Positions 5,946-7,081 of a stretch of DNA of 7,081 nt are shown in pieces. The stretch is from Clostridia bacterium. GTDB taxonomy: Bacteria > Bacillota > Clostridia > Oscillospirales > Acutalibacteraceae. The stretch spans positions 1 to 7,081 of the forward strand of contig JAFRZS010000180.1 of assembly GCA_017442445.1 (NCBI GenBank), written 5' to 3'. The translations under genes were made by a program, and so were the position numbers. Below the pieces are notes generated by a model. It was not told the DNA's origin, searched no databases, and worked only from the letters and a program-made list of their open reading frames with translations. The stretch's first letter is position 1. Every line of letters begins with the position of its first letter.

Positions 5946-7081
5946 ATGGGACCGATTAAAGTTAATTTCGGTGGCGGTAACAGACAGAAGGCTGTAGTTA
6001 TCTCTCCTGAAAAAGCGGTACTGAAAACGATAATCAATATTATCGGAACAATCATCATTGGTGCGATAGCATATTATTTCATGCTTCCGCCGATAACACT
6101 CAAAGCGATGGAATTTTATATCTACATCGCAGTTGTCTGCGCCGGTTACGGCATAATGGCAGTTATCACATCACGAGCAATAACAAGACCTGAGTATATG
6201 CCTTATGTTACAAGGCGACAGCTAATAGGTCCCGGAATCGTTCTCGGTATTGCGATAGTGATAATGTTAGTGGGACTTGTAATTTCATCGGTAGTTTTCA
6301 GAGCGAAAGAGTACAGTGAACTGTTACCTGTTGAAAACGGTAATTTCTCTCAGGATATTCAGGAAATAAAGGACTTTTCCAGTGTGCCGAGACTTGATGA
6401 TGCATCATCTGCAGTTCTTGCGAATAAAAAACTCGGTGAACTTATTGACTATGTTTCACAGTATGATGTTGATGCTGCTTATCAGACACAGATAAACTAT
6501 CAGAATCAGCCTGTAAGAGTTGTTCCGTTGAAATATGCGGGAATTATCAAATGGCTTGCAAATACAAAACACGGTATCCCTGCATATGTTGTAGTTAATA
6601 TGACAACACAGCAGACTGAACTTGTTGAACTCGAAAACAACATCAAATATACAACAGCGGAACATTTCGGTAAACGCCTTTCAAGACATCTCAGATTCCA
6701 GTATCCGACATATATTTTTGATGAACCGAGTTTTGAAATCGACGAAAAAGGTCAGCCTTATTGGATTTGCGCACGCATAGATATGACTATCGGTCTTATG
6801 GGCGGTGACGATGTAGTAGGCGCAGTAGTATGTAATGCTGTTACAGGCGAATGTGATTATTACTCAATAGAAGATATCCGCACAAAGAAGGAACTTCAGT
6901 GGATTGACAGAGTTTACACACCGTCACTTATCATCAAGCAGTATGACTATTCAGGTCAGTTCAAGAACGGTTTCTGGAACTCACTCCTTGCACAGAAGGA
7001 TGTTAAGGTTACAACAGAAGGCTATAACTACCTTGCTTTGAACGATGACGTATATTTCTATACAGGTGTTACATCTGTTAC
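5946..7081 (+). CDS. Three-TM protein with large exported domain, function unknown (3' end outside the window)
   Basis: An open frame of 378 codons from ATG 5946 to the window edge without a stop; translated by hand. AAAGGAG at 5931-5937 precedes the start by 8 bases, and codon style matches the neighbours. The protein begins with about 22 polar residues, then has three hydrophobic spans at about 24-46, 55-79 and 93-118. The remaining 260 or more residues are hydrophilic and contain no further span. With a cytoplasmic N-terminus, three spans put this domain outside. Notable stretches are VVPLKYAGIIKWLANT (193-208), YPTYIFDEPSFEID (253-266), GGDDVVGAVVCNAVTGEC (286-303), WIDRVYTPSLIIKQYDY (319-335) and NGFWNSLLAQK (341-351). 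It resembles a conserved clostridial protein that I recall only as loosely annotated, and I recognise no catalytic motif. The VCNAVTGEC stretch faintly recalls the xDAxTGE turn of PepSY-like domains, too weak for a call. As last visible gene of the operon it probably acts at the envelope. Confidence 0.85.
   Translation, partial: MGPIKVNFGGGNRQKAVVISPEKAVLKTIINIIGTIIIGAIAYYFMLPPITLKAMEFYIYIAVVCAGYGIMAVITSRAITRPEYMPYVTRRQLIGPGIVLGIAIVIMLVGLVISSVVFRAKEYSELLPVENGNFSQDIQEIKDFSSVPRLDDASSAVLANKKLGELIDYVSQYDVDAAYQTQINYQNQPVRVVPLKYAGIIKWLANTKHGIPAYVVVNMTTQQTELVELENNIKYTTAEHFGKRLSRHLRFQYPTYIFDEPSFEIDEKGQPYWICARIDMTIGLMGGDDVVGAVVCNAVTGECDYYSIEDIRTKKELQWIDRVYTPSLIIKQYDYSGQFKNGFWNSLLAQKDVKVTTEGYNYLALNDDVYFYTGVTSV

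Noticed and set aside
6456..6665. 69-codon minus-strand frame
   Set aside because: Lies antisense within the long open frame that begins at 5946 with a clear ribosome binding site; no coding features of its own.

Overview
The window is AT-rich, gene-dense DNA with strong AGGAGG-type ribosome binding sites and short intergenic gaps. Together with the protein content (YtrB-like ABC ATPase, FHA/SEDS/class B PBP cluster) this suggests a low-GC Gram-positive bacterium of the Clostridia, plausibly Ruminococcaceae/Oscillospiraceae. The taxonomic guess is an inference from style and gene content; nothing in the window fixes genus or species. No RNA genes, mobile elements, CRISPR arrays or convincing terminators were found.

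Layout. Two divergent transcription units share a control region at about 861-1060. To the left, on the minus strand, is a two-gene ABC transporter unit: an ATPase (150-860) followed, with a 20-base overlap, by the start of an ABC-2-type permease that runs off the window edge (1-169). To the right, on the plus strand, six genes run head to tail with gaps of about 15-21 bases or a 4-base overlap and no visible terminator, so they read as one operon. They are a membrane-anchored protein with two FHA domains (1061-1831), a SEDS (FtsW/RodA/SpoVE) glycosyltransferase (1847-3106), a short class B penicillin-binding protein (3103-4488), a YhcH/YjgK/YiaL-family protein (4507-4980), a GtrB-like membrane glycosyltransferase (4998-5924), and a three-TM protein with a large exported domain of unknown function that is cut by the window end (5946-7081).

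How the genes fit together. The SEDS enzyme polymerises glycan strands from lipid II and the class B PBP cross-links them; their ATGA overlap fits a translationally coupled cognate pair. The FHA protein just upstream could connect this pair to Ser/Thr phosphorylation, as in the actinobacterial FHA-phosphatase-RodA-PbpA-PknA-PknB cluster, but no kinase or phosphatase gene lies in this window. The last three genes suggest a wider envelope theme: a possible sugar anomerase-like protein, a polyprenyl-phosphate sugar transferase and an exported membrane-anchored protein. The most interesting points are the kinase-less FHA-SEDS-PBP arrangement, the substituted peptide-contact position in both FHA domains, and the unassigned final protein.
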